Positions 1 to 8,061 are shown, counted from the stretch's first letter. The stretch is DNA of 20,084 nucleotides from SAT2750 sp964476375 (GCA_964476375.1 CAYYZW010000173.1:1-20084), one strand, 5' to 3'. Notes: generated by a model not told the origin, from the sequence alone. Program-made: numbers and translations.

Positions 1-792
1 GAGAAAGAGGACCACCGTCTTGTCCTCCGAGCCGGAGTCCGTGAGTGCTTTCATGACCTCTGCCAGGCAATCGTCGGCGCGGCGGACCGACGAGTAGTAA
101 AGGGACAGTTCCTGCCGTACGACCGGGTCGTCAAACAGGAAGCCCGGGATCGGCACCTCGTCGGCGGTATAGATACGGGAAGGGACATAGGGGTCCTTTG
201 TATTCTTGTTCCCCTTGCCCTGGGAATAGAAAGGTTTGTGAGGGTCGGAGATGTTGACCATCAGGCAGAATGGTTTGCCGGCCTCGGCGGCGGCCTTGAT
301 GCCCCGTGCAGTCGCCTCTCCATACGAGGCGGGGTCCTTGATGTGGTATTTCTTTCCTTCCTGGTCTGTATCCAGCACCGCGTCCCAGGCATAGGGATTG
401 TAGGGGGTCGAGTGGCTTGTCTTTCCCCGGATCGCGGTGAAATATCCTGCCTGCTTCATCACGTCCACCAGGTGGGGGTGAGTCGCATCCTTGACCTGGT
501 AAAACCCCTCGACACCGTTGTTATGGGGAAAGCGACCGGACCACATCACGTTCCGTCCGGGCATGCAGTTGCCAACTTGCACATGGGCATGCTCGAATCG
601 CATGCCGGACTGGACCAGCGCGTCCATGTTCGGTGTGATCCCCTTGAGCGGGCACCCGTAACGACTCATCGAATCGGCATTCATGTCGTCGACGGTCACG
701 ATCAGTATGTGAGGACGATCCCCCTGCGCGGTGGCCGTGCCGGTGGCGGCCAGGCAGATGGTCACTGTGAGAACGACAAAAAACGGTCTCAT
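1..792 (-). CDS. Sulfatase, N-terminal part (cut by left edge of window)
   Basis: This is the first 264 codons of an exported sulfatase; the rest lies beyond base 1. A Sec signal peptide covers residues 1-23 (hydrophobic VVLTVTICLA, then ATAQ). The metal-binding start of the fold is TVDDMNADSMSRYG at 33-46 (D35, D36). The formylglycine site is C76-M-P-G-R80, followed by NVMWSGR. GKTSH at 123-127 fits the conserved Lys/His positions. C-x-P-x-R is kept, but the fourth position is Gly instead of the usual Ser/Thr/Ala. Sulfatases hydrolyse sulfate esters; the substrate cannot be told from this part. Start ATG at 792 is chosen because GGAG lies 6 nt upstream; an in-frame ATG at 804 has no ribosome site. 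The gene follows the DUF1552 gene after 54 bp and probably ends a six-gene operon. Confidence 0.9.
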   Translation of the reverse strand, partial: MRPFFVVLTVTICLAATGTATAQGDRPHILIVTVDDMNADSMSRYGCPLKGITPNMDALVQSGMRFEHAHVQVGNCMPGRNVMWSGRFPHNNGVEGFYQVKDATHPHLVDVMKQAGYFTAIRGKTSHSTPYNPYAWDAVLDTDQEGKKYHIKDPASYGEATARGIKAAAEAGKPFCLMVNISDPHKPFYSQGKGNKNTKDPYVPSRIYTADEVPIPGFLFDDPVVRQELSLYYSSVRRADDCLAEVMKALTDSGSEDKTVVLFL

Positions 793-846
793 GAAGGACT
801 CCATCTGGGAGGTGCAGTTAAGCCATCCAAACGGGGTGGTAAGCGT

Positions 847-2208
847 TTAGGCCAGGATCGAGGTGAGCGTGCTGGTACTATCGGCGTATGTCGCCGTGTT
901 GGCCCCCAGTGCCTGTAACTGGGCGAGCCAGAGATTGGCAAGGGGCGTACCCTGTTCGCACTGGATGTGTCGGCCCTGGGCGAGTTTTCCACCCCCCCCT
1001 CCTGCCACGATCACCGGCAGGTCGTTGTATTGATGCGTGGAACCGTCGCCGAGCCCGGCTCCCAGGGTAAAGATCGTGTTATCCAGGAGTGTGGTTCCAT
1101 GGGCCTCCTCGATGTTCTCCATTTTTTCCAGCAGCCGGGCAAAGGCGCTGATGTGAAATCGATCGAGTTTCAGCAGGTCATCGATGAAAGCGGACTGGTT
1201 ATGGGTCATTGCATGGTGGCTACGTGGCTGGTCAAGAATGCCCTCGTACTTGTTGGTGGTCGTCCAGCGTTCGGGCGCGATCATCAGCGTGCTGACATTG
1301 GTGAGCCCCGCCTGGAGTGCAGTGACCATCAGGTCCCCCATGATGTGGATGTACTCGTTGCGGGGGAAATGGTCACTCGGGCGGGCGGGCTGGTAACGGC
1401 CAATGTCTTCGCGCAGGACATCCATCTTGTCCATGCGTGTTTCGATCGATCGAATCGAGTCAAAGTACTCTTCGAACTTGTGACGGTCGACCCTGCCCAG
1501 TTTTTTCTGCAGGTTCTTTGCGTTTCCAAGGACCAGATCGGTGATATTACGATAACGGGTGTTGGAGCTGGTGCTGAACAGGCGGTCATAGACCTGCCGC
1601 GGATCACGCATCGACGGGGCAACATGGCCGGGGCCGTACCAGGACATGTTGTCAAAGTAGATTGATTCGATATTGTCCTTGGCATCGTTGCAGCTCAGTT
1701 CAAGCGTGGCAAAAGGGGTCTTCTTGCCAATCGTGTCCGCCGCGACATGGTCCAGGGTGCGGGAGAGGGGGTAGGCGGAATTGGGGATGGTGTAGGGGGC
1801 GCTACTGGTGAGAAAGCAGGATGCAGCCTGGGCGTGGGAATCGGTCCCATTCTGGAAAGTCCTGTCCAGGCCGGTGATCAGGGAGATCTTCTCTCGCATC
1901 GGGTGCAGCGGGGCGAGTGTCGGTGTGAAGGTGAGCGGATGGCTGCCGACCGGAGCGGTTTTTCCGTTGAATCGCCAGACGTTGAACTGGTTTGCAAACT
2001 TTGGAAGTTCCCGGTTCGATTCGCCCGGAAAAAAACCTTTCCGGATCAGCCCGTTGGGAAGGTAGAAGAATGCCAGGCGGACCGCCGCTTTGTCGCGGTT
2101 TCCGGCCACGGCCATGCTCTCAAGCCAGGGGAGGCTCAGTGCAGCGCCGCCCAGTCCAGCCAGGAAACGGCGGCGAGATGGTTGTTGCAGTCGGTCATTT
2201 TTTTCCAT
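847..2208 (-). CDS. Tat-exported DUF1552 protein
   Basis: A protein of 453 residues from the ATG at 2208. The N-terminus carries a twin-arginine signal (RRRFLAGLGGAALSLPWL, about residues 12-29), so it is exported folded. The rest matches the DUF1552 family by features such as FYLPNGLI near the start, an HAQAASCFLT segment, and a C-terminal stretch with TIFTLGAGLGDGSTHQYNDLP and IVAGGGGGKL. DUF1552 proteins are common in planctomycetes and have no established biochemical role. They are regularly encoded directly after a DUF1587/1592/1588/1585 cytochrome gene, as here. The start overlaps the end of that gene by 14 bp, which points to translational coupling. A TTG at 2214 is also in frame, but the ATG has AGG at suitable distance and gives a normal signal peptide. 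Confidence 0.88.
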   Translation of the reverse strand: MEKNDRLQQPSRRRFLAGLGGAALSLPWLESMAVAGNRDKAAVRLAFFYLPNGLIRKGFFPGESNRELPKFANQFNVWRFNGKTAPVGSHPLTFTPTLAPLHPMREKISLITGLDRTFQNGTDSHAQAASCFLTSSAPYTIPNSAYPLSRTLDHVAADTIGKKTPFATLELSCNDAKDNIESIYFDNMSWYGPGHVAPSMRDPRQVYDRLFSTSSNTRYRNITDLVLGNAKNLQKKLGRVDRHKFEEYFDSIRSIETRMDKMDVLREDIGRYQPARPSDHFPRNEYIHIMGDLMVTALQAGLTNVSTLMIAPERWTTTNKYEGILDQPRSHHAMTHNQSAFIDDLLKLDRFHISAFARLLEKMENIEEAHGTTLLDNTIFTLGAGLGDGSTHQYNDLPVIVAGGGGGKLAQGRHIQCEQGTPLANLWLAQLQALGANTATYADSTSTLTSILA

Positions 2209-4273
2209 GGTCAACCTGTCTGGTTTCGGGGTTGTGGAATGGATCGCTGAGGGTGATCATCTTGATCACGTCACGAAGACTGTCTTCGCCGGCCATGGCC
2301 CGCGCCGTTATCGTGTCAAGTGTTTCGGAATCGGCAGCGTCCAGTTCGCGGCCCAGCGAATAGGATAGCAGGTGGGCTGTGAATCCACGAAGGAATCGCT
2401 GTTTTTCCTTTAACAGGACCTCCTTGAACTCGATGGCAGTGGTGAACGCGTGGCGTTGAAACAGGAGCCCGGACGGATCGACCTTTCGGCCATTGTCATA
2501 GGTATCTCGCCATAACCCGGTTGGGCCATAATTTTCCAGGGCGAACCCCAGCGGGTCGATGGTGCGGTGGCAGGCGGCGCAGTCGGCACGCTTGCGGTGA
2601 TCCTCAAATCGTTCTCGCAGCGTGAGTGTCGCCAGGGTCTCCTCGTCCGCTTCCGGTAGCGGCGGGACATCGGCAGGGGGGGGTTCCGGAGGGTCATTGA
2701 AAATCACGGCGTTGACCCATGCGCCCCTGGTGATCGGCGTGGTTCGCAGCGGGGAGGAGGTCATGGTCAACACCGCAGCGTTGGTGACGACGCCCCCCCA
2801 GCGAGGATCGGTGATGGGAATTCTCTTGAAAGTCAGGACCTGCACCTGTCGCCCCTTGACCTGGCCGAGGTAGGCATCCCGCAGGACATCGCTTTGCCAG
2901 CTGAAGTCGGGGGCCAGCAGGTCCATCACCGAACGATCTTCCAGGTAGACGGTTTCGAAAAGGAGCAGCGGTTCGAGCATCATGTGCATGCTGGACCGGT
3001 AGGCGCTCTGGAAATAGAAGTAAGGGAACTTGTCCTTGTCGGGGATCGAGGAAATCAGGCGATCCAGCTGAAGCCACTGGCCCGGAAAGCTGTCGCAGAA
3101 TCGGATCATCTTGCGGTCGTTGAGCATGCGGTCGACCTGTCCGCTGAGGACGGCTGGGTCGCCCAGCCTGCCCGCCCCTGCCAGGTCCAGCAGCGTGTCG
3201 TCCGGAATGCTGCCCCAGAGAAAAAAGGAAAGTCGCGAGGCAAGGTCGAAGTGCTGGCGGTGGCCCGGTTCTTCCGCCCCGGTTTTCCTGGATGTGGTCG
3301 TACTGTACAGGTAAAGAAAATCAGGGGAGGCAACCGTGGCGCCGACAAGGGTTTTCATGGTATCGGTGAAACTGGCACCTGCCTGTAATTCGCGTTCGGC
3401 AAAGGTGACGAAGCGATCCAGGGTGCCGGGTTCGACCGGCATTCGAAAGGCGCGGCGCAGGAACGGCTGGAGCCTTTCGCGGACAACCTGGACTTGTGCC
3501 CTGATATCATCACGGTCGATCGCCGCTGGAAGGGTGAAGAAGCTGTCCCAGCTTCCACACTCTTCCCGCTTGAGATCCCGGCTCTCCACGATGGAGTGAC
3601 TGAGCCGCAGGAATGATTCCATCAGCAGGGGAGACAGCGTGAGATGATCTGCCTGGTTGTCGTAGCCGTGTTCGGCGCGGAGGTCCTGCGGGAAGGCCCC
3701 CACGCCGCTAAAGCCCTCCTGCCTGGCATTGTCAACGTCCTTGCCAAGGGGTCGATTCTGGACGCGGACCTCCGGCGGCATGCTGCCACTGGCGGGATCA
3801 AAGTAATCGGTGTAGCGCCGCATCAGTTTCTCTGGCAGGGCAAAGATGTCGCGATCCAGGTCCAGCAGGTCGACCAGGGCGTTGTTGTACTGGAAACGAT
3901 TCATGCGGTGGATCGGCGTGTGGGAAAAGCCCATGCTCTCGGTGGATTCCCTGCTGATCGCCTTGAGGTGGGCGAGCATGGAAGACCGGGTCGCGGGATC
4001 GAGCGGAGGCTCGTCGTCCGGTGGCATGTCCCCGGCCTCGAGGGCCTTGATGATGGCCTGCAGCAGATCGGGCTTGCGCTGCAGGTCCCGGGAACTGGAA
4101 AGCCGCAGCAGGTTGATATCCCCTTCAATTTTCTTCTTCTTGCCGTGGCACGTGATGCAGTGGGTCTCAAGCAGGGGCTGGAGAACCGCTGGAAAGATGT
4201 CCTGGCCAGCCGCGGGGGGAGTGCAGGTGGCAAGGAGCAGAAGAATCGTGTTGAGAGCGATGTGGTGTTTCAT
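2195..4273 (-). CDS. Planctomycete two-heme cytochrome protein (PSCyt1-DUF1587-DUF1595-DUF1592-DUF1588-DUF1585)
   Basis: A 692-residue secreted protein with a signal peptide (1-23, ending AAG-Q). The planctomycete cytochrome c domain holds the first heme motif C39-I-T-C42-H43, followed by the usual PPDDEPPLD segment. DUF1587 lies at about 105-165 (IHRMNRFQYNNALVDLL), DUF1595 near 250-310, DUF1592 near 325-455 (ASRLSFFLWGSIPDDTLLDLA), DUF1588 near 485-585 with a second heme motif C565-A-A-C568-H569 (ADCAACHRTIDPLGFALE), and DUF1585 at the C-terminus (SYSLGRELDAADSETLD). The family is thought to be extracytoplasmic and probably redox-active, but no substrate is established. It pairs with the DUF1552 gene downstream (14-bp overlap). 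The WD40 gene lies 88 bp upstream. The ribosome site is weak (GAGCG), so it may depend on upstream translation. Length and domain order are normal for the family. Confidence 0.92.
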   Translation of the reverse strand: MKHHIALNTILLLLATCTPPAAGQDIFPAVLQPLLETHCITCHGKKKKIEGDINLLRLSSSRDLQRKPDLLQAIIKALEAGDMPPDDEPPLDPATRSSMLAHLKAISRESTESMGFSHTPIHRMNRFQYNNALVDLLDLDRDIFALPEKLMRRYTDYFDPASGSMPPEVRVQNRPLGKDVDNARQEGFSGVGAFPQDLRAEHGYDNQADHLTLSPLLMESFLRLSHSIVESRDLKREECGSWDSFFTLPAAIDRDDIRAQVQVVRERLQPFLRRAFRMPVEPGTLDRFVTFAERELQAGASFTDTMKTLVGATVASPDFLYLYSTTTSRKTGAEEPGHRQHFDLASRLSFFLWGSIPDDTLLDLAGAGRLGDPAVLSGQVDRMLNDRKMIRFCDSFPGQWLQLDRLISSIPDKDKFPYFYFQSAYRSSMHMMLEPLLLFETVYLEDRSVMDLLAPDFSWQSDVLRDAYLGQVKGRQVQVLTFKRIPITDPRWGGVVTNAAVLTMTSSPLRTTPITRGAWVNAVIFNDPPEPPPADVPPLPEADEETLATLTLRERFEDHRKRADCAACHRTIDPLGFALENYGPTGLWRDTYDNGRKVDPSGLLFQRHAFTTAIEFKEVLLKEKQRFLRGFTAHLLSYSLGRELDAADSETLDTITARAMAGEDSLRDVIKMITLSDPFHNPETRQVDHGKK

Positions 4274-4361
4274 CGGGAACTTGACGCTCGGGTGTTAACG
4301 GTCGCGATCTGTATTTTAAGGTTTATTACATGGCGTTGAATAGAGAAGAGATACACGGCAG

Positions 4362-5315
4362 TTATCGTGGGACCTTCCAAATCCTGACCGAATGGTCGTC
4401 GCTGCCGGTCGCCAGTGACAAACCATCGGGACTCCAGGCAACGCCTCGCACCGGGTGACTGTATCCGGCAAAGGTCGAAAGTACCTTTCCCGTCGCAACA
4501 TCCCATATTTTCGCCGTCTTGTCCTGGCTTCCGGTGGCCAGTTTCTTGTCGTCGGGACTCCAGACGACGCACTCGACGCGCCTGGTATGACCCCTGAAAG
4601 TATGGATTGGTTCTCCCGTTTCCAGCGACCATGTGATCGCCGTGTTGTCGCGGCCGGCACTGGCAAGCTGGCTGCTGGTCGATCCCCAGCCGACGCTCTC
4701 AATCGCCTCGCTGTGACCGGCCAGTTCTCGAGAGGGGGAATCCCTGGTGGCATCCCAGATGCGAAGGGTGTTGTCGAATCCACCACTCGCCAGGTATTTC
4801 CCGTCGGGGCTCCACTGCACGCTGATCACCAGGTCGGTGTGCCCCTTGTAGGTGCGCAGCAGGGTGCCGTTGGTCGCGTTCCAGACCTTGACCATCCTGT
4901 CCTGGCTGCCGGTGACGAGGCGGGAGTCATCCGGGCTCCAGTCGACGCCCATCACCGCACTGGTGTGACCGGTGAGGGTGGTAAGCAGGGCTCCGCTTTT
5001 GGCGTCCCAGACTTTCACGGTCCTATCGTAACTGGAACTGGCAATCCGGGCACCGTCATGGCTCCAGTCGACGCAATAGACGTAACTGGTGTGGCCGGAG
5101 AGAGTGCGGAGATGTTTTCCGGTGACAGGATCCCAGATCCTGGTTGTCTTGTCTGATCCGCCACTTGCAAGCTGCGTCCCATCCTGGTTCCAGGCCACGC
5201 TGATCGCTGAGGCGGTATGGCCACGCAACACCCTGGACGGTTCCTGGGCAGAAAGGCTGCAGAGAGAAAGCAGGAAGGTGAAAGCCAGTACCGCCCCTGG
5301 AAATATGCGATGCAT
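4362..5315 (-). CDS. Secreted seven-bladed WD40-repeat protein
   Basis: A 317-residue protein with a signal peptide (FPGAVLAFTFLLSLCSLSA, cut before QEPS), followed by nothing but seven WD40 repeats of about 42 residues. Each repeat has the typical GH dipeptide and a W-D or close variant: GHTASA..RIWD, GHTSYV..KVWD, GHTSAV..KVWN, GHTDLV..RIWD, GHSEAI..ITWS, GHTRRV..KIWD, GYSHPV..RIWK. Seven repeats close one beta-propeller, so it is probably a complete binding scaffold without catalytic domain. Most bacterial WD40 domains are fused to other domains or are cytoplasmic; a bare exported propeller is less usual. Start: GTG codons at 5330 and 5324 are in frame, but the ATG at 5315 gives a cleaner signal peptide. 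The DUF3500 gene ends 31 bp upstream. Possible role: holding together exported partners of this operon (inference). Confidence 0.9.
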   Translation of the reverse strand: MHRIFPGAVLAFTFLLSLCSLSAQEPSRVLRGHTASAISVAWNQDGTQLASGGSDKTTRIWDPVTGKHLRTLSGHTSYVYCVDWSHDGARIASSSYDRTVKVWDAKSGALLTTLTGHTSAVMGVDWSPDDSRLVTGSQDRMVKVWNATNGTLLRTYKGHTDLVISVQWSPDGKYLASGGFDNTLRIWDATRDSPSRELAGHSEAIESVGWGSTSSQLASAGRDNTAITWSLETGEPIHTFRGHTRRVECVVWSPDDKKLATGSQDKTAKIWDVATGKVLSTFAGYSHPVRGVAWSPDGLSLATGSDDHSVRIWKVPR

Positions 5316-5346
5316 TTGTCTCACGCTCACTGCTGGCAGCGACCAT

Positions 5347-6321
5347 TCAGGCCTTCAGGTGAAAGTAGCTGTGGATGTGAGGCTGTCCGCGGAAATACCA
5401 GACCATCTCGGGGCTCTCGATCTGCCAGGTATCCCAGACCCTGTCCGATCCGATGTCGTACTTGCCGTCGTAATAGGAGACATGGAACCGGTCGACCAGG
5501 TTGTGCGTTCGGATCTGGTTGAGCGTTGCCGTCACATCCCCCTCACGGAACATGGCCATCATCCTGCCCATGGTTGTGATCAGTAACTGTTTCTGGTCCT
5601 GGCTAAGCCCGGCACAGCTGAGGCCGGGAAAGCCTTTCTTCTTCTTGATCAGGACGCTCGCCGGTTTCTCACTGCGGGGGTCGGTCGAGGCAAGGGCCCG
5701 CTTTTGCTGCTGGCCATCGAGCGACTGAACAAACTCGTTGAAGATCTTGCCCTGGTACCAGTAGGCGTTGCCGGGATGGTCTTTCGTCTCGTTAAAGTCC
5801 TTGGGGAAGTGCCCGTAGAAGATAGGGGCGCCGCCAAAACCGTGGCCCTGGTCGCTGTGGGCGTTGCAGCGACGGGTGACGTGGTGACCGGTATAGATGA
5901 ATTCGAAATCCTTGTCCTCCGGGGTCCCGAAAAAGCCCACCGAGGGGGCATTCTTTTCCTCGCCATACTGGTCGACCTTGACCTGGTTGTTGACCGCCTC
6001 CCGGTGCTGGGGCGTATGGAGGGAGTCGAAGATGGCCTGGATCAGCTGCTTCTGGTCGGCATTGAAAGTGCCGGGGATGCGGTGCTCGGGGTGGATGTAC
6101 CACCAGTTGCTGATGTACTGCCGTCGCTCGTGATCGCGGGGAAGGCAGATGTTCTGTCGCTGTTCGTCACTCAGGCTCTTGTAGAGCTGCATCGGTAAAG
6201 AGTCACTCTTTTTCTCTTCGCCGAAAGCCAGCCTGGAGAAGGTGTCGACCGGCGCCATGGCCAGAACGGCGGTGGCGGCGCCGGCGGTTGTGAGCATCTG
6301 GCGGCGGGTGGGATGGGGCAT
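5347..6321 (-). CDS. Tat-exported DUF3500-family protein
   Basis: A 324-residue protein from the ATG at 6321. A twin-arginine signal opens it (PTRRQMLTTAGAATAVLAMA, R6 R7). The body is rich in His and aromatic residues: FIYTGHHVTRRCNAHSDQGH in the centre, GGAPIFYGHFP, and a C-terminal WYFRGQPHIHSYFHLKA. The GHH block, the block naming a target after a variable loop, and the His-rich end near the C-terminus resemble DUF3500 proteins, a family without established function. Clustered His residues hint at metal binding, unproven. An upstream in-frame TTG (6381) would put 20 polar residues before the Tat signal and has no good ribosome site, so 6321 is preferred. Its neighbours are the metallopeptidase gene 66 bp upstream and the WD40 gene 31 bp downstream, all in one direction. 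Confidence 0.7.
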   Translation of the reverse strand: MPHPTRRQMLTTAGAATAVLAMAPVDTFSRLAFGEEKKSDSLPMQLYKSLSDEQRQNICLPRDHERRQYISNWWYIHPEHRIPGTFNADQKQLIQAIFDSLHTPQHREAVNNQVKVDQYGEEKNAPSVGFFGTPEDKDFEFIYTGHHVTRRCNAHSDQGHGFGGAPIFYGHFPKDFNETKDHPGNAYWYQGKIFNEFVQSLDGQQQKRALASTDPRSEKPASVLIKKKKGFPGLSCAGLSQDQKQLLITTMGRMMAMFREGDVTATLNQIRTHNLVDRFHVSYYDGKYDIGSDRVWDTWQIESPEMVWYFRGQPHIHSYFHLKA

Positions 6322-6328
6322 GGTGTGG

Positions 6329-6333
6329 TCCTT
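6329..6333 (-). promoter_or_regulatory. Ribosome binding site deciding the DUF3500 start
   Basis: On the minus strand AAGGA lies 7 nt before the ATG at 6321. This supports the start at the Tat signal rather than the longer reading from the TTG at 6381. Confidence 0.7.
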
Positions 6334-6387
6334 GGAAATGGTATTGAACCGGTGATTGTTCTTCGTCGTCATGGTAGGCAACCGGGA

Positions 6388-7113
6388 CTAGAGCTTGCCC
6401 CAGATCTCTTTCAATACCTCGAAAAAGAAAGGGTCATAGATCTCGAGTTCCGCTGCCACAAACGGATAGAAGTCGTTGCGGTAGAAGTAGGCTTCCGTCC
6501 CCTCGGCAAAGAACTCCTTCTCATTGGTTGTGCCATAATGCCTGACCGTCCGGCCGGTATAGAGAAGGACCTCCTTGTATTTTCCCGCGGCCATCGCCCG
6601 GTCATAAGCCTCCTTTACCTTCGGATGATCGAAACCAAGAATCTGGTCGTGGTAGGAGTGAGCAAGTTCATGCAGGATCACGGCGGGGTGCTTGAGGATA
6701 TGCTGCCTCGAACGCAGGGCGCCTGCCCGCGGGATATGGACCATCTTGTGAAGCCTGGGGTCATGGCCATGATCGCTTAACCACCTGGCGCCCGGGTGGT
6801 ACTGCATGTTCCCGAGTGTCGGGTGGTGGTGTTCAATCCAGATCTCAAGCGTGCGCATCGTCTTGAGCTGTTCGGCGGGCATGAAGATGGTGATCCGCTG
6901 GAGGTGATTGGCCAGCATGTCCAGTGCCCTGGCCCCTGCTTGGGCATGGTCCCCCTTGAGCATCGCCGGATCCACATGGACCGTCCATCCCTCGATGTTT
7001 TTCTTGACCGGGTCGAAGCGGACCCCGGAGGTCCCCTTTTTCGGTTTCCCCGCTGCCTGAAGGGGGCAGGAGATAAGGGAAAGGATGATGATCAGGGCAA
7101 GGCGTCGGTACAT
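6388..7113 (-). CDS. Secreted zinc metallopeptidase, HExxH with distal Glu
   Basis: A 241-residue protein with a signal peptide (LALIIILSLISCPLQAA, about 5-21). The zinc motif is H148-E149-L-A-H152 (ILHELAHSYHDQ). About 50 residues later NEKEFFAEGTEAYF (198-210) supplies a likely third ligand, E204 or E200, which makes it a gluzincin-type enzyme. The EFFAE-type block with a Tyr-rich stretch before it recalls the anthrax lethal-factor catalytic (ATLF-like) domain, but that link is from memory only. Single domain, no anchor seen, so probably a free extracytoplasmic peptidase. GGAG lies 7 nt before the ATG. It is the first gene of the six-gene run; 166 bp separate it from the carbonic anhydrase gene. 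No substrate can be proposed beyond exported or surface protein. Confidence 0.82.
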   Translation of the reverse strand: MYRRLALIIILSLISCPLQAAGKPKKGTSGVRFDPVKKNIEGWTVHVDPAMLKGDHAQAGARALDMLANHLQRITIFMPAEQLKTMRTLEIWIEHHHPTLGNMQYHPGARWLSDHGHDPRLHKMVHIPRAGALRSRQHILKHPAVILHELAHSYHDQILGFDHPKVKEAYDRAMAAGKYKEVLLYTGRTVRHYGTTNEKEFFAEGTEAYFYRNDFYPFVAAELEIYDPFFFEVLKEIWGKL

Positions 7114-7226
7114 CGGTTTTCTCCAAACGGTGTTTCACGATCCCTACCAATGTACTCACCATCGACCGCAGCGGGAAATAGGCCTGCGAGCCAGCGCGAG
7201 AATAGATGCCCACACGCCACCCGGCG

Positions 7227-7268
7227 GGGGATCTGTTGCGGGCGGATGAGAGTTGTCGCGAGATCCCC
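7227..7268. repeat. Inverted repeat in the gap after the carbonic anhydrase gene
   Basis: GGGGATCT (7227-7234) and AGATCCCC (7261-7268) form a perfect 8-bp inverted repeat with a 26-nt loop. It lies just after the carbonic anhydrase stop and before the metallopeptidase operon. It could help end transcription, but no T-run follows on the minus strand, so a standard rho-independent terminator is not supported. Confidence 0.35.
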
Positions 7269-7279
7269 GGCGGCGGTTT

Positions 7280-7963
7280 TCACGGGGAAAGGAGGTCAAC
7301 CTTTCCCGACGTGACGTCATACATGGCGCCCGCGACTTTCAGTTCTCCCTCGGCAGCGAGGCGTGTCAGGGCTGGGCTGCGGGCAACGAGTGACTCGCAG
7401 GTGGCCCGGACATTCAGCCTGGCAACGTCATCCACGGCGGCGATTTGTTCTGCCCGCTCGGACTGTTCAAAATCAGCCAACTGGTCCTTGTCGATCAGCG
7501 GCGCCATTTTTTCGAGGATCGAGGGCAGGTGGATGCATTCCGTTGCCTGGGGGGGGTTGTGACCTTTGACGACGGCCTCGACGGCGGCCGTGGCGGCACC
7601 GCAGCGGGTATGCCCGAGCACGACAATCAGCCGAACACCGGAGACCCCGACTGCGTACTCGATGCCGCCAAGGGTCGTGGCACCGATCACATTACCGGCC
7701 ACACGCGCGCTGAAGATATCCCCGACGCTGGCGTCGAAGACCTGTTCGACCGGGACACGCGAGTCGATACAGCTGAGCACGATGGCGACCGGGTTCTGGC
7801 CGTTGGCCGTGCTGTCGATCAACGACCGGTAATCATGGGGAGCGAGCGTGCCGGATTGAAATCGCCTGTTCCCTTCCATCAGGAGATCGAGGACTTCTGC
7901 CGGATTACTTGCGGCATGGAGCCCGGAGGCCGTTTCGGGATAGTCGGATGGGCTGTTGTTCAT
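7280..7963 (-). CDS. Beta-class carbonic anhydrase
   Basis: A 227-residue cytoplasmic enzyme without signal peptide. It interconverts CO2 and bicarbonate. The zinc ligands and catalytic dyad of the beta class are all present: C65-I-D67-S-R69 (LSCIDSRVPVE) and H118-T-R-C121 (LGHTRCGA). The intervening AGNVIGATTLGGIEYAV stretch is also typical. The length fits a standard beta-class enzyme. AAAGGAG lies 8 nt before the ATG. It has gaps of 145 bp upstream (porin) and 166 bp downstream, so it is probably a separate unit. No bicarbonate transporter is next to it in this window. Likely use is supplying bicarbonate for carboxylations or pH balance (family knowledge). Confidence 0.95.
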   Translation of the reverse strand: MNNSPSDYPETASGLHAASNPAEVLDLLMEGNRRFQSGTLAPHDYRSLIDSTANGQNPVAIVLSCIDSRVPVEQVFDASVGDIFSARVAGNVIGATTLGGIEYAVGVSGVRLIVVLGHTRCGAATAAVEAVVKGHNPPQATECIHLPSILEKMAPLIDKDQLADFEQSERAEQIAAVDDVARLNVRATCESLVARSPALTRLAAEGELKVAGAMYDVTSGKVDLLSP

Positions 7964-8045
7964 GGCACAAGCTCCTTTCCTTCAGGAAGGCAAGAGGGAG
8001 GGGGGAAATAAATTTTTTCAAAGGGGCTGCGGAGTCTCTTTGAGG

Positions 8046-8061
8046 GCATCGTTTTTGATGC
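8046..8061. repeat. Small hairpin between porin and carbonic anhydrase genes
   Basis: GCATC and GATGC form a 5-bp stem with a 6-nt loop about 50 bp after the porin stop. On the minus strand it is not followed by a T-run. It may be a weak terminator or 5' leader structure of the carbonic anhydrase gene; the signal is short and may be chance. Confidence 0.25.

Noticed and set aside
238..918. 226-codon plus-strand open frame
   Set aside because: It lies opposite the sulfatase, which has clear motifs; its own translation has no signal or family resemblance.
4204..4273. Lipoprotein signal (LLATC) in the DUF1592 protein
   Set aside because: The residue before Cys is Thr rather than Gly/Ala/Ser, and a normal signal peptidase I site AAG-Q follows.
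4362..5315. Tandem DNA repeat of about 126 bp
   Set aside because: The periodicity is fully explained by the seven WD40 repeats of the protein.
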